Of a stretch of 64,000 bases of DNA, positions 1 to 8,888 are shown one piece after another. Numbering within the stretch: position 1 is the stretch's first letter; the number at the start of each line of letters is the position of its first letter. The stretch comes from Chitinophagaceae bacterium UBA1930 (GTDB lineage Bacteria > Bacteroidota > Bacteroidia > Chitinophagales > Chitinophagaceae). Where the stretch lies: positions 496,001 through 560,000 of the forward strand of contig DDFK01000003.1 in the NCBI GenBank assembly GCA_002337145.1, given 5' to 3'. The notes beneath the pieces are model-generated. The model had not been told where the DNA came from, did not search any database, and worked only from the letters and a program-made list of their open reading frames with translations. Made by a program: the position numbers and the translations under genes.

Positions 1-1
1 T

Positions 2-151
2 TTTATTGCTGATCTGAAAGGAGAAAATGAAGACAATGCCAAAGTTAATTTTTCTGCTGACAACAACGCTATCGCAAACGAACTTTCTGCATGGATGGAC
101 TTCTGGAGCCCCGGCAATCATGATGATAGAACGCTGGCTGTTATTTTTTAA
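2..151 (+). CDS. PP2C-type protein phosphatase, C-terminal fragment
   Basis: Only the last 49 codons are inside the window; the reading frame is open from base 2 to a TAA at 149-151. The tail contains DDRTLAVIF just before the stop, the position and form of the last metal-binding strand (DDxTLxVI) of PP2C-type serine/threonine phosphatases. The next gene is a Ser/Thr kinase-like protein 11 bases downstream on the same strand. Kinase-phosphatase pairs of this kind are known from TerY-P / YegI-YegK-type stress loci, and a TerC gene follows. The phosphatase call rests on this short tail plus context. Confidence 0.6.
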   Translation, partial: FIADLKGENEDNAKVNFSADNNAIANELSAWMDFWSPGNHDDRTLAVIF

Positions 152-162
152 ACAAATAGTTT

Positions 163-1671
163 ATGGCTACAATAACTGTACAATCAATAATAAACGCTAA
201 TACTTATCAATACATAGATAACGGTGAGCCCAAAAGTGGCACTGCTAAAAATGTATACTTCAGCCCCGATAGGAAGTACGTGGTTGCTATGTTCAAAGAC
301 AAGCAGGACTTTCAGCAAAAGGAACGGCTGAAAAAAATTACCTCCGATCATTTGAACAGGATTAAAAATGCACAGGGCGGGGATTATTACATAGAAGAAC
401 TATACCGCTGGCCTACGGATGTAATTGAATTGAATGGCAATATTGGTGTAGTGGTGCCTATTTACAAACCGGCCTATTTTTTCAAAAAAGGATATGCCAA
501 CCAGGATCTGATAATGGGAGAAGAAAAAAATGGAAAATGGTTTGCAGGGTCCAAATTCAGGAACAAACAATTTCCGCTTAACCTCGATCAAAGTGAATTG
601 GGAAACTGGTTAAGCTATTTCCAGATCTGTATTAACATAACCCGTGGTGTAAAAAAATTGCACCAAATGGGCCTTGCCCATAGTGATCTATCTTATAACA
701 ATGTGTTGATAGACCCTGTTTCAAAATCCGCCGTGATCATTGACCTGGATGGTTTGGTGGTACCCGGCATTTGGCCTGCAGAAGTAATTGGCACACCCGA
801 TTTTATTGCGCCCGAAGTATTAGCTACAAAACATTTAAACAAAACAGACCCGTTAAGAAAACTTCCCAGCCGCTTAACAGACCTGCATTCCCTGCCCTGC
901 CTCGTCTATATGTTCCTGCTGTACAGGCATCCTTTAAAGGGTGGTAAAGTGCACGACCTGGATACAGAAAAAGATGACCTGCTGAGTATGGGGGCAAAGG
1001 CACTTTTTATAGAACATCCTACAGACAAATCGAACAGGCCCAAATTGAACCAGCTATCAAAATGGGATACGCATTGGGGTGATGTAAACAAATTGCCTTA
1101 TACTATTACCGGCCCCTACCTGAAAGAACTCTTTGACCAGGCATTTATAAAAGGATTACACAACCCCAACGAGCGGCCACCGGCAGAAATGTGGGAACAG
1201 GCATTGTTAAAAACTACCGACCTGATGCAGCCCTGCCTGAATCCCGCCTGCGATCAAAAATGGTATGTGTTCGATAATACCAATACACCTAAATGCCCCT
1301 TTTGCGGCACCAAACATCAGGGAACACTGCCTGTGCTGGATCTGTATTACCAGTTTAAACCATCGGTGTGGAAGCCCGAAAACCACCGGCTGATGGTATA
1401 TAACAACCAGTATTTATTTCAATGGCATGTAAACAGGCATATTACCCGTAGCGAACGGTTAAGCACAGCCGAAAAAAAACCTGTGGGGTATTTTACTTTT
1501 CATAACAACAAATGGGTTTTTGTAAACCAAACGCTTAAAACCATGGTAGATAAAACTCAAAATGCAGACGTACCCATTGGCAGCATGGTAGAGCTTACGC
1601 ACGGCAAGCAACTGTTGTTATCCAAAGAAGAAGGAGGGCGTGTGGTAGTGGTTACAATGGCCAATCAATAA
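163..1671 (+). CDS. Ser/Thr protein kinase-like protein with C-terminal zinc ribbon (TerY-P triad type)
   Basis: A 502-residue cytoplasmic protein. The kinase fold covers about residues 20-350: the catalytic loop is HSDLSYNN (173-180, D175 as base), the metal-binding DLDG is at 194-197, and a GTPDFIAPE activation segment is at 210-218. A four-Cys zinc ribbon follows (C358, C363, C378, C381). The last ~100 residues are strand-rich and could be FHA-like, which is only a guess. It probably works with the PP2C protein immediately upstream in reversible phosphorylation. Known TerY-P triads combine a vWA protein, a PP2C phosphatase and a zinc-ribbon kinase near ter genes, and TerC follows here. Any vWA member would lie left of the window. 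Confidence 0.8.
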   Translation: MATITVQSIINANTYQYIDNGEPKSGTAKNVYFSPDRKYVVAMFKDKQDFQQKERLKKITSDHLNRIKNAQGGDYYIEELYRWPTDVIELNGNIGVVVPIYKPAYFFKKGYANQDLIMGEEKNGKWFAGSKFRNKQFPLNLDQSELGNWLSYFQICINITRGVKKLHQMGLAHSDLSYNNVLIDPVSKSAVIIDLDGLVVPGIWPAEVIGTPDFIAPEVLATKHLNKTDPLRKLPSRLTDLHSLPCLVYMFLLYRHPLKGGKVHDLDTEKDDLLSMGAKALFIEHPTDKSNRPKLNQLSKWDTHWGDVNKLPYTITGPYLKELFDQAFIKGLHNPNERPPAEMWEQALLKTTDLMQPCLNPACDQKWYVFDNTNTPKCPFCGTKHQGTLPVLDLYYQFKPSVWKPENHRLMVYNNQYLFQWHVNRHITRSERLSTAEKKPVGYFTFHNNKWVFVNQTLKTMVDKTQNADVPIGSMVELTHGKQLLLSKEEGGRVVVVTMANQ

Positions 1672-1678
1672 AGACGCC

Positions 1679-1726
1679 TTCGACAAGCTCAGGCTGACAA
1701 CTTTCGGTCATGTTGAGCTTGTCGAA
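1679..1726. repeat. intergenic palindromic repeat (REP-like)
   Basis: Two 13-base arms, TTCGACAAGCTCA at 1679-1691 and TGAGCTTGTCGAA at 1714-1726, are perfect reverse complements around a 22-base spacer. It lies 7 bases after the kinase stop codon and has no T-run, so it is not a typical intrinsic terminator. Palindromes with this core occur widely in intergenic DNA of many bacteria. It could act as a transcript-end stabilising hairpin. Confidence 0.7.
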
Positions 1727-1842
1727 ACAAAGACAGTAAGCGGCATCGGGTGAAAAAATTTTTAATAGCACTACGATGTAGAAACATAAAAGGCTGGGCT
1801 CTACCTACCCTGCCAGATTATTAATCAATAAAACAATTTATT

Positions 1843-2631
1843 ATGAACGACTTGATGAATCAAATCTCCACCCTCTGGCAGGATATCCTCAACCACCCCG
1901 GTGCCTCCCTCGCCATCATTGGCAACTTGATTATCATTGAGAGTTTACTTTCGGTAGACAATGCTGCCGTGCTGGCCACCATGGTGATGGACCTGCCGCA
2001 AAACCAACGGGGCAAGGCACTCAAGTATGGCATCTGGGGTGCTTATATTTTCCGGGGGTTGGCCATGCTGTTTGCCGCCGTGCTGATAAAAATATGGTGG
2101 CTGAAACCTGTTGGCGGGCTGTACCTGTTGTACCTGGTGTACGACTGGTACAAAGGCAAACAAACCGAAACCAAGGAAGATGACTTTGTAGATAAAAAAG
2201 GCAACTGGCTGTACAAGATCACCGTGGGATCGCTGGGCAATTTTTGGGCTACCGTATGCCTGGTGGAGCTGATGGATATGGCCTTTTCTATCGACAATGT
2301 ATTTGCCGCCGTGGCCTTTACACCCAACATCATACTGGTGTGCACAGGCGTTTTCATCGGCATTTTTGCCATGCGTTTTATTGCCCAATGGTTTGTACAA
2401 CTGATGGAAAAATATGCCTTCCTGGAAACCAGTGCCTTTATCGTTATCGGCATATTGGGCATCAAGCTGCTGCTATCGCTGTACGAACATTTTTTTCCCG
2501 AAGGGCAGGCCAGCAAATTCCTGGGCAGCCATACGGCAGATATCGGCATATCGGTACTAACGGTGGCTATCTTCTTCATCCCCATACTCACCTGCTGGGT
2601 GTTTAACTGGCCCAGGAAAAAAGCCGCCTGA
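1843..2631 (+). CDS. TerC family integral membrane protein
   Basis: A 262-residue polytopic inner-membrane protein with about seven hydrophobic segments. Two internal repeats carry the acidic signatures of the TerC family: E33 with S37-V-D39-N40 in the first helix pair, and E142, D145 with S149-I-D151-N152 in the second. TerC proteins are linked to tellurite resistance and, in other members, manganese export during membrane insertion of metal-dependent proteins. A DDF-rich loop (residues 113-115) separates the halves. It is downstream of the kinase/phosphatase genes with a 171-base gap containing the palindromic repeat. The family call is strong; the substrate cannot be read from sequence. 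Confidence 0.9.
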   Translation: MNDLMNQISTLWQDILNHPGASLAIIGNLIIIESLLSVDNAAVLATMVMDLPQNQRGKALKYGIWGAYIFRGLAMLFAAVLIKIWWLKPVGGLYLLYLVYDWYKGKQTETKEDDFVDKKGNWLYKITVGSLGNFWATVCLVELMDMAFSIDNVFAAVAFTPNIILVCTGVFIGIFAMRFIAQWFVQLMEKYAFLETSAFIVIGILGIKLLLSLYEHFFPEGQASKFLGSHTADIGISVLTVAIFFIPILTCWVFNWPRKKAA

Positions 2632-2639
2632 CCGGTGTG

Positions 2640-2852
2640 ATGCAAAAGCTGTTGCTGATAGCAATGATATGCCTGGCCGGCTGCAGCAGTGGCAATACCG
2701 TGTACCTGTGCAACGGCCCGCAATCGAAAGTGTACCACAAAACCAACCATTGCTTTGGATTGCGAAGATGCAGTACCGATGTAGAAGCGGTGGCTATTAG
2801 TGAAGCAAAAGCGAGGCATAGAAGGGCGTGTAAATATTGTTTTACAAACTGA
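2640..2852 (+). CDS. small Cys/His-rich lipoprotein
   Basis: A 70-residue product starting at ATG 2640 (an in-frame GTG at 2637 would add one residue), only 8 bases after the terC stop, so probably co-transcribed. The N-terminus is a lipoprotein signal with lipobox LAGC. The mature part has a VYLC...YHKTNHC...CKYC arrangement of Cys and His, resembling small zinc-binding modules in which a hydrophobic Y/H-x-x-x-C element pairs with a terminal CxxC. A periplasmic or outer-membrane metal-binding role next to TerC is possible but is inference. Confidence 0.7.
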   Translation: MQKLLLIAMICLAGCSSGNTVYLCNGPQSKVYHKTNHCFGLRRCSTDVEAVAISEAKARHRRACKYCFTN

Positions 2853-2880
2853 TAGCTAAACCGGGTAGGCGGAGGAATAG

Positions 2881-2985
2881 GAAGATAAGACTGCTGCCTT
2901 ACTGGTGACCGTGGGTGTGGGGCTGTTTGGCACTTTTACGGCGTACCTGGCGAGTTGGTTTGTGGGGGAGGGTGGGGAGAAATGA
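2881..2985 (+). pseudogene. remnant of a voltage-gated-like ion (potassium) channel, last pore helix
   Basis: Translated in the frame of the TGA at 2983, this stretch reads a hydrophobic helix with GVGLFGTFTAYLASWFV and then stops. That is very close to the inner (S6) helix that follows the selectivity filter in bacterial potassium-channel family proteins. No start codon of the right kind, no filter (TVGYG) and no upstream pore helix are present; an in-frame TAG precedes at 2878. It is probably the decayed tail of a channel gene, left at the point where the AT-rich accessory block begins. The match is from memory of the family. Confidence 0.5.
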
Positions 2986-3024
2986 AACAGGCTTAATCAT
3001 TATTTGTAACTCTACTACTTTAGA

Positions 3025-3041
3025 AACGGTTTCCCGTAAAA
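3025..3041 (+). repeat. 17-bp direct repeat, left copy
   Basis: AACGGTTTCCCGTAAAA occurs here and again, identical and in the same orientation, at 12739-12755. The two copies enclose the whole AT-rich defence block plus the XRE/SymE pair. The core ACGG...CCGT is itself palindromic. It may be a footprint of block insertion or simply a short dispersed motif. Confidence 0.5.
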
Positions 3042-3243
3042 TTTTCAACTATAAAACGTATATTTTAGAGGCAATATTAGTAACACTGAGCCATTAGACT
3101 AGTAAAATACAGATCGAAATACCTTATTTAATTAACAAATAGTGAATAACTAATATGTATTAAGCTAAAATTTTTTTTATACTTTCAATTAAAAACCTTT
3201 CAGCACAACTTCGAAAACCCTTATAATAAAATCAGTAAATATA

Positions 3244-4515
3244 ATGAGAATTACTGCCAGTAACATTGATACAGGATTTAGTAGGATTGAAGAAACAGCC
3301 ACATGGAATAACGAAACAAACGAGGAGTTGAAGATGCATAAAATACATGTGTATCCTGCAAAATTTCCCTCATTTCTTATTTCCAAATCATTGCAATATG
3401 CCCAAGATAACGATGTCGTCGTCCAGTCTATAGGGGATATTTTCTGTGGCTGTGGTACTACCGCACTCGAAGCGAAAAAAAATAACAAAGAGTTTTGGGG
3501 GTGTGATATTAATCCTGTAGCCACTTTAATAGCTAAAGTAAAAAGGGAAAACTATAATGAAGAAACTCTCCAAAAATACTACACTAGCATCATTAATACT
3601 TTCAATTCGTCCTCTCTCCGAGTTCCAAAAGAAATTACGGGAAATGATCGAATTACTTATTGGTTTAAATCTGAACAAATACAAGATTTGTATAAGTTGA
3701 TAAAGTCAATAAAAAAAAATGTTCCGAAGGGAAAATATCAAAAATTTTTTTTGGTTGCTTTTTCGAATATTTTAAAACGTACTTCCCGCTGGCTCACTAA
3801 GTCGATAAAGCCTACTATCGATCCCCAAAAAACTGTACATAAAGTTGATAAAGTTTTTAAAGAGCAGTATAGAAAAATGTTTAAAGCTGTCAAAGAAGCA
3901 AACGAGAAAGTACAAGTTAATCCGGTTGCCACTATTGTGAATCAGAATTTCTTAAAAATTCGTACTAAGCAACCATTCTTAGACATGCTTATTACTAGCC
4001 CACCTTATGTAACATCCTACGAATATGCCGATCTCCACCAACTATCAACACTATGGCTAGGATATGCAAAAGACTTTAGAGATTTACGAAATGGAACAAT
4101 TGGTAGTTTATATGATAGTAAACTTCAAAAAAAACAAATCGAGACACTGGACCCTTTGGCAAAAGAAACATATGAGAGATTAGCTCAAGCAAAAACAAAA
4201 AGTCCTAAAGCCGCACTTAAATATTTTATCGACATTAAGAACACTGTTGACAAAGCTTATTCTATTATTAACCCAGGAGGGTTAGCTGTTTTTGTTATAG
4301 GCAATACAACTCATAAGGATATCTACATCAACAATGCAAAATATCTTGCCAAGTGTATGCTGAATAAGGGCTTTGGGAATATGGATGTTTTTAAAAGGAA
4401 TATCAGTTCCAAAATATTAACTCCATATAGAGATGATAATGGCAAATTTTCAAATGATAAAAGGCAAAAGAAGATATATAGCTACGAATTTGTAATTATT
4501 GCTAAAAAGAACTAA
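3244..4515 (+). CDS. DNA amino-methyltransferase of a MORC/GHKL-type restriction system
   Basis: A 423-residue SAM-dependent methyltransferase. Motif I is DIFCGCGTT (65-73), followed by an acidic strand end at GCDINP (86-91). The catalytic motif IV is TSPPY (251-255), and a final GGLAVFVIGNTTH strand pair is near 340. The order I, a roughly 180-residue insert, then IV suggests the insert carries target recognition. SPPY is typical of N4-cytosine, less often N6-adenine, methyltransferases. It starts an operon with a GHKL ATPase (27 bases downstream) and a Z1 protein, so it most likely modifies host DNA as the protective arm of a restriction-like system. Target sequence and methylated base are unknown. 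Confidence 0.85.
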   Translation: MRITASNIDTGFSRIEETATWNNETNEELKMHKIHVYPAKFPSFLISKSLQYAQDNDVVVQSIGDIFCGCGTTALEAKKNNKEFWGCDINPVATLIAKVKRENYNEETLQKYYTSIINTFNSSSLRVPKEITGNDRITYWFKSEQIQDLYKLIKSIKKNVPKGKYQKFFLVAFSNILKRTSRWLTKSIKPTIDPQKTVHKVDKVFKEQYRKMFKAVKEANEKVQVNPVATIVNQNFLKIRTKQPFLDMLITSPPYVTSYEYADLHQLSTLWLGYAKDFRDLRNGTIGSLYDSKLQKKQIETLDPLAKETYERLAQAKTKSPKAALKYFIDIKNTVDKAYSIINPGGLAVFVIGNTTHKDIYINNAKYLAKCMLNKGFGNMDVFKRNISSKILTPYRDDNGKFSNDKRQKKIYSYEFVIIAKKN

Positions 4516-4542
4516 CTCCCCCTAAGTCATAAAACCCTATCC

Positions 4543-7020
4543 ATGATATTAGATAATATTGGGAAAGTTATTGACAATATTCCAGTAGAAATTAGCTATA
4601 AGATTATTGAGCTTTTTTCAGCTGGCCTGTATTCAAGTCCTAACAAAGCATTTGAAGAACTTGTAAGTAACTCATATGATGCAGGCGCTACTAAGGTTTG
4701 CGTATATGTGCCAATCGATAAAAGTCTACCGGATTCAATACTATGGGTTGCAGATAATGGTGCCTCAATGGATAAGGATGGATTGAAGCAGTTCTGGAAA
4801 ATTGGCTCTTCTAATAAACGTAATTCAGAAAATCCCGATAGGCTTCCTATTGGTAGATTTGGAATTGGTAAGCTAGCTACGTATATTCTCACCAATAAGC
4901 TTACCCTTGTTTGTAAGGCTTCGGATGGTAAATATTATGCAGTAATGATGAATTACTCTACCATCAACAAAGATTCAACAGAAATTATATCTCTCGACGA
5001 AAAAGAATTGACAATAGCCGAAGTTCAAAAGTTATTATCTCCATTAATAAAAATTGGAAATCAAACTATACTTAATTTCGACTTATGGGGTGATAAAAGT
5101 GAAAAGACTTGGACTTTCGCTATTCTTTCTGAACTTAAACCAAAATCAGTTGAAATTAAAGATGGACGTTTAAAATGGATTTTAAGTACCGCCTTGCCGT
5201 TAAATCCAAACTTCAACTTAAATTTTAATGGCGTTGCTCTACTTTCGAGTAAGCAAAATATTATCCCTTGGAAAACTTGGGTATTTGGTAGTGATGATGA
5301 TGTGGCTAATAATCCAAGATATAATTATGAAGTTGGCGATTATAAGGATGCCCCTTGTGTTCATCTACCTAATTTAAAAAATGTAGTTGGCCAAATAGAC
5401 TTGTATAAAGACTCATTGCTTACTGGCAAATCAGAAGACTTAGGAAGAAGTAATGGGATTTTTCTAACAGTTCGTGGAAGGTTGATCAATATTGATGATC
5501 CTTTAATTGGAATGGAAGCATTGTCACATGGCGTATTTAATCGTGTGAGAATTACTGTCAATGCAGATGAACTCGACGATTATATAACGTCAACAAGAGA
5601 ATCAATTAAGGATTCTGCTGCACTAAAGGATTTGCGTGAATATATAAAAAGAAAATTTAGCCAAACAAAAGACTGGTATTATGAGACTGTAGAAAATGAA
5701 GAAAAAAAGAATAGGGCATCATATAAAATCTCTTACGCGTCTGCCAGCCTATCCAGGCGACCTTTAATTGTAGTTGCAAAAAAATTCTTTGATGGAGCAA
5801 TTACCGATAATTTACTTTTAACTGAAATCCCTGATAATCTTTCTTCTCAAGCGAAGATCGATTTTATTGCACAGCTTGAAGCTGATCTTACGAGTGAGAA
5901 AGGTATTATCAAGGATGTACAATGGATTACCTTAAACCCTGAAGACCCAATTGCAAAATTGGATTTAGCAACCGGTTTAGCAAAGGTTAATCTAATGCAC
6001 CCATTCTTTGCAAATTTTCTTGATGAAGTAAAATCTATACTTCCTTTCCAGTTGATTGCACTTACAGAAATTTTAACCGAATGTTTCTTGCTTGACAGCG
6101 GTATTGAGCAAGATGAAGTGAAAGACATAATGCTTAAAAGAGACGCAATATTGCGAGAGCTTACATTTAGCGATAAGCCAAATGCGCCATTTGTAGCTTC
6201 TCTATTAAGCGCTTCCCTAGGAGATGCGACCGGTTTAGAGAAATCGGTTACACAAGCCTTTACTTCGCTTGGATATGAAACTACAAGGATTGGAGGCAAT
6301 GGTAAACCAGATGGTAAAGCTGTCGCATATATTGGCCCTTTAAATTCTCAAGATAATTATTCATTAACATTTGATGCGAAAAGTACAGCAAAGGATAAAA
6401 TAAAGGCAACAACTGCACACATTTCGGGGGTAGATAGACATAGAGATGAATACAAGGCAGATTTTGCATGTGTTGTAGCCATAGATTTTGAAGGGGCAGA
6501 TGATAAAAACTCAGCTGTAAATACCGAAGCCAAGAAACATAAAATTAATCTTATAAGGGCAAAGGACTTAATGACTCTCGTACTTTTATCTAGCCCTAAG
6601 CAACTTACACTTAAAGAGCTTAGAGATTTTTTTGAAAATTGTCATACTGTTATTGAAACATCGAAATGGATCGAGCAGTTAAAATCTAAACAGGTAACAA
6701 GAGGCCCTATTAAAGAACTTTTGGAAGAGGTGTTTAGTTATATTAAATCAGATACTGAACAACCTCATCTAGCCGCATTAAGAGAAAGAAACTCTGAATT
6801 AAAAAAGCACTCCGTTGACAATTTAAAAGCTTTAGTTCAAAGCATAGAAAGGCTTGTTCCAAACTACATTAGTATTTCTCATGATAATATAGTAAGTCTT
6901 AATGTGCCACCTGATAAGATACTAAATGCAGTTAGTCAAAACTTTTCAGACGAAGTTCCTGTAGAGTTTCGGGATTTATATTTAAATGCTTTCGCTGCAG
7001 AAAAGCCTAAGTTAAATTAA
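4543..7020 (+). CDS. MORC/MutL-type GHKL ATPase fused to a PD-(D/E)XK nuclease domain
   Basis: An 825-residue two-part protein. The N-terminal GHKL ATPase has EELVSNSYDA (38-47, N43 for Mg), DNGASM (71-76) and GRFGIGKLA (104-112), as in the MutL/Hsp90/MORC superfamily. A middle transducer-like region leads to a C-terminal restriction-endonuclease-like fold. There GKPDG (587-591, D590) and FDAKST (610-615, D611, K613) form the PD-(D/E)XK signature, preceded by a helix with a conserved-looking Glu near 570. A helical tail ends the protein. Such ATPases accompany methyltransferases and Z1 proteins in restriction-modification loci described by Iyer, Abhiman and Aravind. It is probably the DNA-cleaving, ATP-gated effector. 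Only 5 bases separate it from the next gene. Confidence 0.85.
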   Translation: MILDNIGKVIDNIPVEISYKIIELFSAGLYSSPNKAFEELVSNSYDAGATKVCVYVPIDKSLPDSILWVADNGASMDKDGLKQFWKIGSSNKRNSENPDRLPIGRFGIGKLATYILTNKLTLVCKASDGKYYAVMMNYSTINKDSTEIISLDEKELTIAEVQKLLSPLIKIGNQTILNFDLWGDKSEKTWTFAILSELKPKSVEIKDGRLKWILSTALPLNPNFNLNFNGVALLSSKQNIIPWKTWVFGSDDDVANNPRYNYEVGDYKDAPCVHLPNLKNVVGQIDLYKDSLLTGKSEDLGRSNGIFLTVRGRLINIDDPLIGMEALSHGVFNRVRITVNADELDDYITSTRESIKDSAALKDLREYIKRKFSQTKDWYYETVENEEKKNRASYKISYASASLSRRPLIVVAKKFFDGAITDNLLLTEIPDNLSSQAKIDFIAQLEADLTSEKGIIKDVQWITLNPEDPIAKLDLATGLAKVNLMHPFFANFLDEVKSILPFQLIALTEILTECFLLDSGIEQDEVKDIMLKRDAILRELTFSDKPNAPFVASLLSASLGDATGLEKSVTQAFTSLGYETTRIGGNGKPDGKAVAYIGPLNSQDNYSLTFDAKSTAKDKIKATTAHISGVDRHRDEYKADFACVVAIDFEGADDKNSAVNTEAKKHKINLIRAKDLMTLVLLSSPKQLTLKELRDFFENCHTVIETSKWIEQLKSKQVTRGPIKELLEEVFSYIKSDTEQPHLAALRERNSELKKHSVDNLKALVQSIERLVPNYISISHDNIVSLNVPPDKILNAVSQNFSDEVPVEFRDLYLNAFAAEKPKLN

Positions 7021-7025
7021 AACGT

Positions 7026-8888
7026 ATGTCTACTTCAACATTCAATCTTAATGATTTAAAGAACGAAACTACTCACAATAATCGTTATGAGCGAAGACTG
7101 GCAAAGCTTGTATCGAATGGTCAAGAAACTTCCAGGATTAAATCGGTTATTGAAAATGCTATTACAAATATAAATGCTAAACAAAGATCATTTGTAATAT
7201 ACGGTGAACCACAAAGTGGTAAAACTGAAATGATGATTGCACTTACATCTAAACTTTTGGACGAGGGTTTTAAAATTATCATTGCATTACTAAACGATAG
7301 TGTACAATTACTTGGTCAAAATCTGGAAAGGTTTCAACGGTCAGGATTATCGCCTTCTCCTAAAAAGTTTAGTGAAATATTATCACCAGAAATAAAGATA
7401 GGAGATCAACAGTGGGTTATTTTTTGCAAAAAGAACTCTAGCGATTTGCAAAAACTCATTGCGAAATTAAATGGGAGTAAGCAATGTGTGATTATTGATG
7501 ATGAAGCTGATTATGCAACTCCCAATTCAAAAGTTAATAAAAACGAGGCTAGCAAAATTAATGAGCTTACAGGAAGATTAATTGGAGATACCGGTATTTA
7601 CATTGGCGTAACGGCTACTCCTGCACGATTGGACTTAAATAGGACTCATCAAAACCAAAATGAACATTGGATAGATTTTCCTCCTCACTCTAATTACACA
7701 GGACAAGATATTTTTTTCCCCGTCGCCATAGATAATTTGCCCTACCGATTAACTTTCTTACCGGACGCAGGAGATGATCCAAAGCATCTACGAGAGGCTC
7801 TGTTTAGCTTTATGGTAAACGTGGGGTATTTAAATACCCAAGTAAATAATCCAGAATTAAATTATTGTTTTCTCATTCATACAAGTGGTAAAAAGGCCGA
7901 TCATTCTGTAGACTATAAGCAAATTGTAAAAATATTTGAAGCCTTAAAAGATGATTCAAATTCATCGCATCAATCCTATTACAAAAGAGTTTGGGAAATA
8001 GCGAAGGAGCGGTATGAAGGACATGAAAATCATATTACAAAATATATCATCGAGGCTTCTGATAGAAATAATATAGTTGTAATGAACAGCGACAAAGAAG
8101 TAAACGCTGCCGATAATAGAACTGCAACCGACCCAACAGCTCCTTTTACTGTTACAATCGGTGGGAATATTGTCTCAAGAGGTGTTACATTTAATAATCT
8201 TCTATCGATGTTCTTTACCCGTGATGTTAAGCATAAACTGCAACAAGATACTTATATTCAAAGAGCCCGTATGTTTGGCTCCAGGGGAGACTATCTAAAT
8301 TATTTTGAACTGGTAATTCCGAAATCACTATACTTAGATTGGCAGAAATGCTTCATTTTTCATCGTTTGTCTTTAGAGTCAAGAAAGCAAAATAAAACCT
8401 CCCCGGTATGGCTAGACGGAGAAAGGATTACCGCTGTATCAAGTTCAAGTATTGATCAAGCTAACGTAGTTGTTGATAGAGGAGAAATGAGTTTCGGACT
8501 GTTCAATTTTAATGAGAAAGATATTAAAGATGTTTTTGAACAAAAAATAAGTCCTTTACTCAAACTAAAAGCTTTAAACGAACTTTTGGGGCAAGACAAT
8601 CTTCCTACTTACTTAATAAGTTACATAGAAAGTTTTTTACCTTCTGGTGAAGGATCAATAGCGATACATGATCCCAAAAGTATAGCTGGATATAAGGATA
8701 AGGACGGTGACACCAACAAAGCTACGATTACCCGTTCAAGAGGATTTATCGGTAACAGGGAGCTTGAACTAAACAAATTTCCCAATGCTATTCATCATTT
8801 AAATATACTTTTTAACGAAGATGGAAAAGCTCGTGTTTTTTATAAATATCAAGGCAATATTCGTTTTTTAAAAATCTCAAAAAAATGA
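7026..8888 (+). CDS. Z1 domain-containing helicase-like ATPase
   Basis: A 620-residue superfamily-2-like ATPase. Walker A is GEPQSGKTE (60-68), motif II is IIDDEAD (156-162), and motif III is VTATPAR (about 196-202). The Z1 signature lies in the second half: GGNIVSRGVTF, a Phe-Phe-x-Arg strand, then DTYIQRARMFGSR and a GDYLNYF segment, matching the usual GG-SRGLT ... DTL-Q-GRWFGYR pattern with conservative changes. Z1 proteins occur with GHKL ATPases and methyltransferases in defence loci, including the system named Mza as I recall it. It is likely a DNA translocase or remodeller working with the preceding nuclease-ATPase. Its 3' end overlaps the next start by four bases (ATGA), showing tight co-translation. 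Confidence 0.88.
   Translation: MSTSTFNLNDLKNETTHNNRYERRLAKLVSNGQETSRIKSVIENAITNINAKQRSFVIYGEPQSGKTEMMIALTSKLLDEGFKIIIALLNDSVQLLGQNLERFQRSGLSPSPKKFSEILSPEIKIGDQQWVIFCKKNSSDLQKLIAKLNGSKQCVIIDDEADYATPNSKVNKNEASKINELTGRLIGDTGIYIGVTATPARLDLNRTHQNQNEHWIDFPPHSNYTGQDIFFPVAIDNLPYRLTFLPDAGDDPKHLREALFSFMVNVGYLNTQVNNPELNYCFLIHTSGKKADHSVDYKQIVKIFEALKDDSNSSHQSYYKRVWEIAKERYEGHENHITKYIIEASDRNNIVVMNSDKEVNAADNRTATDPTAPFTVTIGGNIVSRGVTFNNLLSMFFTRDVKHKLQQDTYIQRARMFGSRGDYLNYFELVIPKSLYLDWQKCFIFHRLSLESRKQNKTSPVWLDGERITAVSSSSIDQANVVVDRGEMSFGLFNFNEKDIKDVFEQKISPLLKLKALNELLGQDNLPTYLISYIESFLPSGEGSIAIHDPKSIAGYKDKDGDTNKATITRSRGFIGNRELELNKFPNAIHHLNILFNEDGKARVFYKYQGNIRFLKISKK

Larger units (their letters stand above)
2853..3243. 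other. intergenic stretch at the left edge of the accessory block
   Basis: It has no intact gene. The first part (to about 2985) has host-like base composition and carries the ion-channel fragment listed separately. From about 2990 the DNA turns strongly AT-rich and remains so through the following operon. A 60-codon open frame at 2915-3097 crosses this compositional break and looks spurious. The AT-rich part before 3244 presumably contains the promoter of the methyltransferase operon, but I see no clear TAnnTTTG box. Confidence 0.5.

Noticed and set aside
2043..2819. 258-codon minus-strand ORF opposite terC
   Set aside because: It mirrors the codon pattern of terC and the lipoprotein gene, spans both, and has no family features; the plus-strand genes are clear.
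2915..3097. 60-codon plus-strand ORF
   Set aside because: Crosses the compositional break into AT-rich DNA; the channel-like helix is in a different frame.
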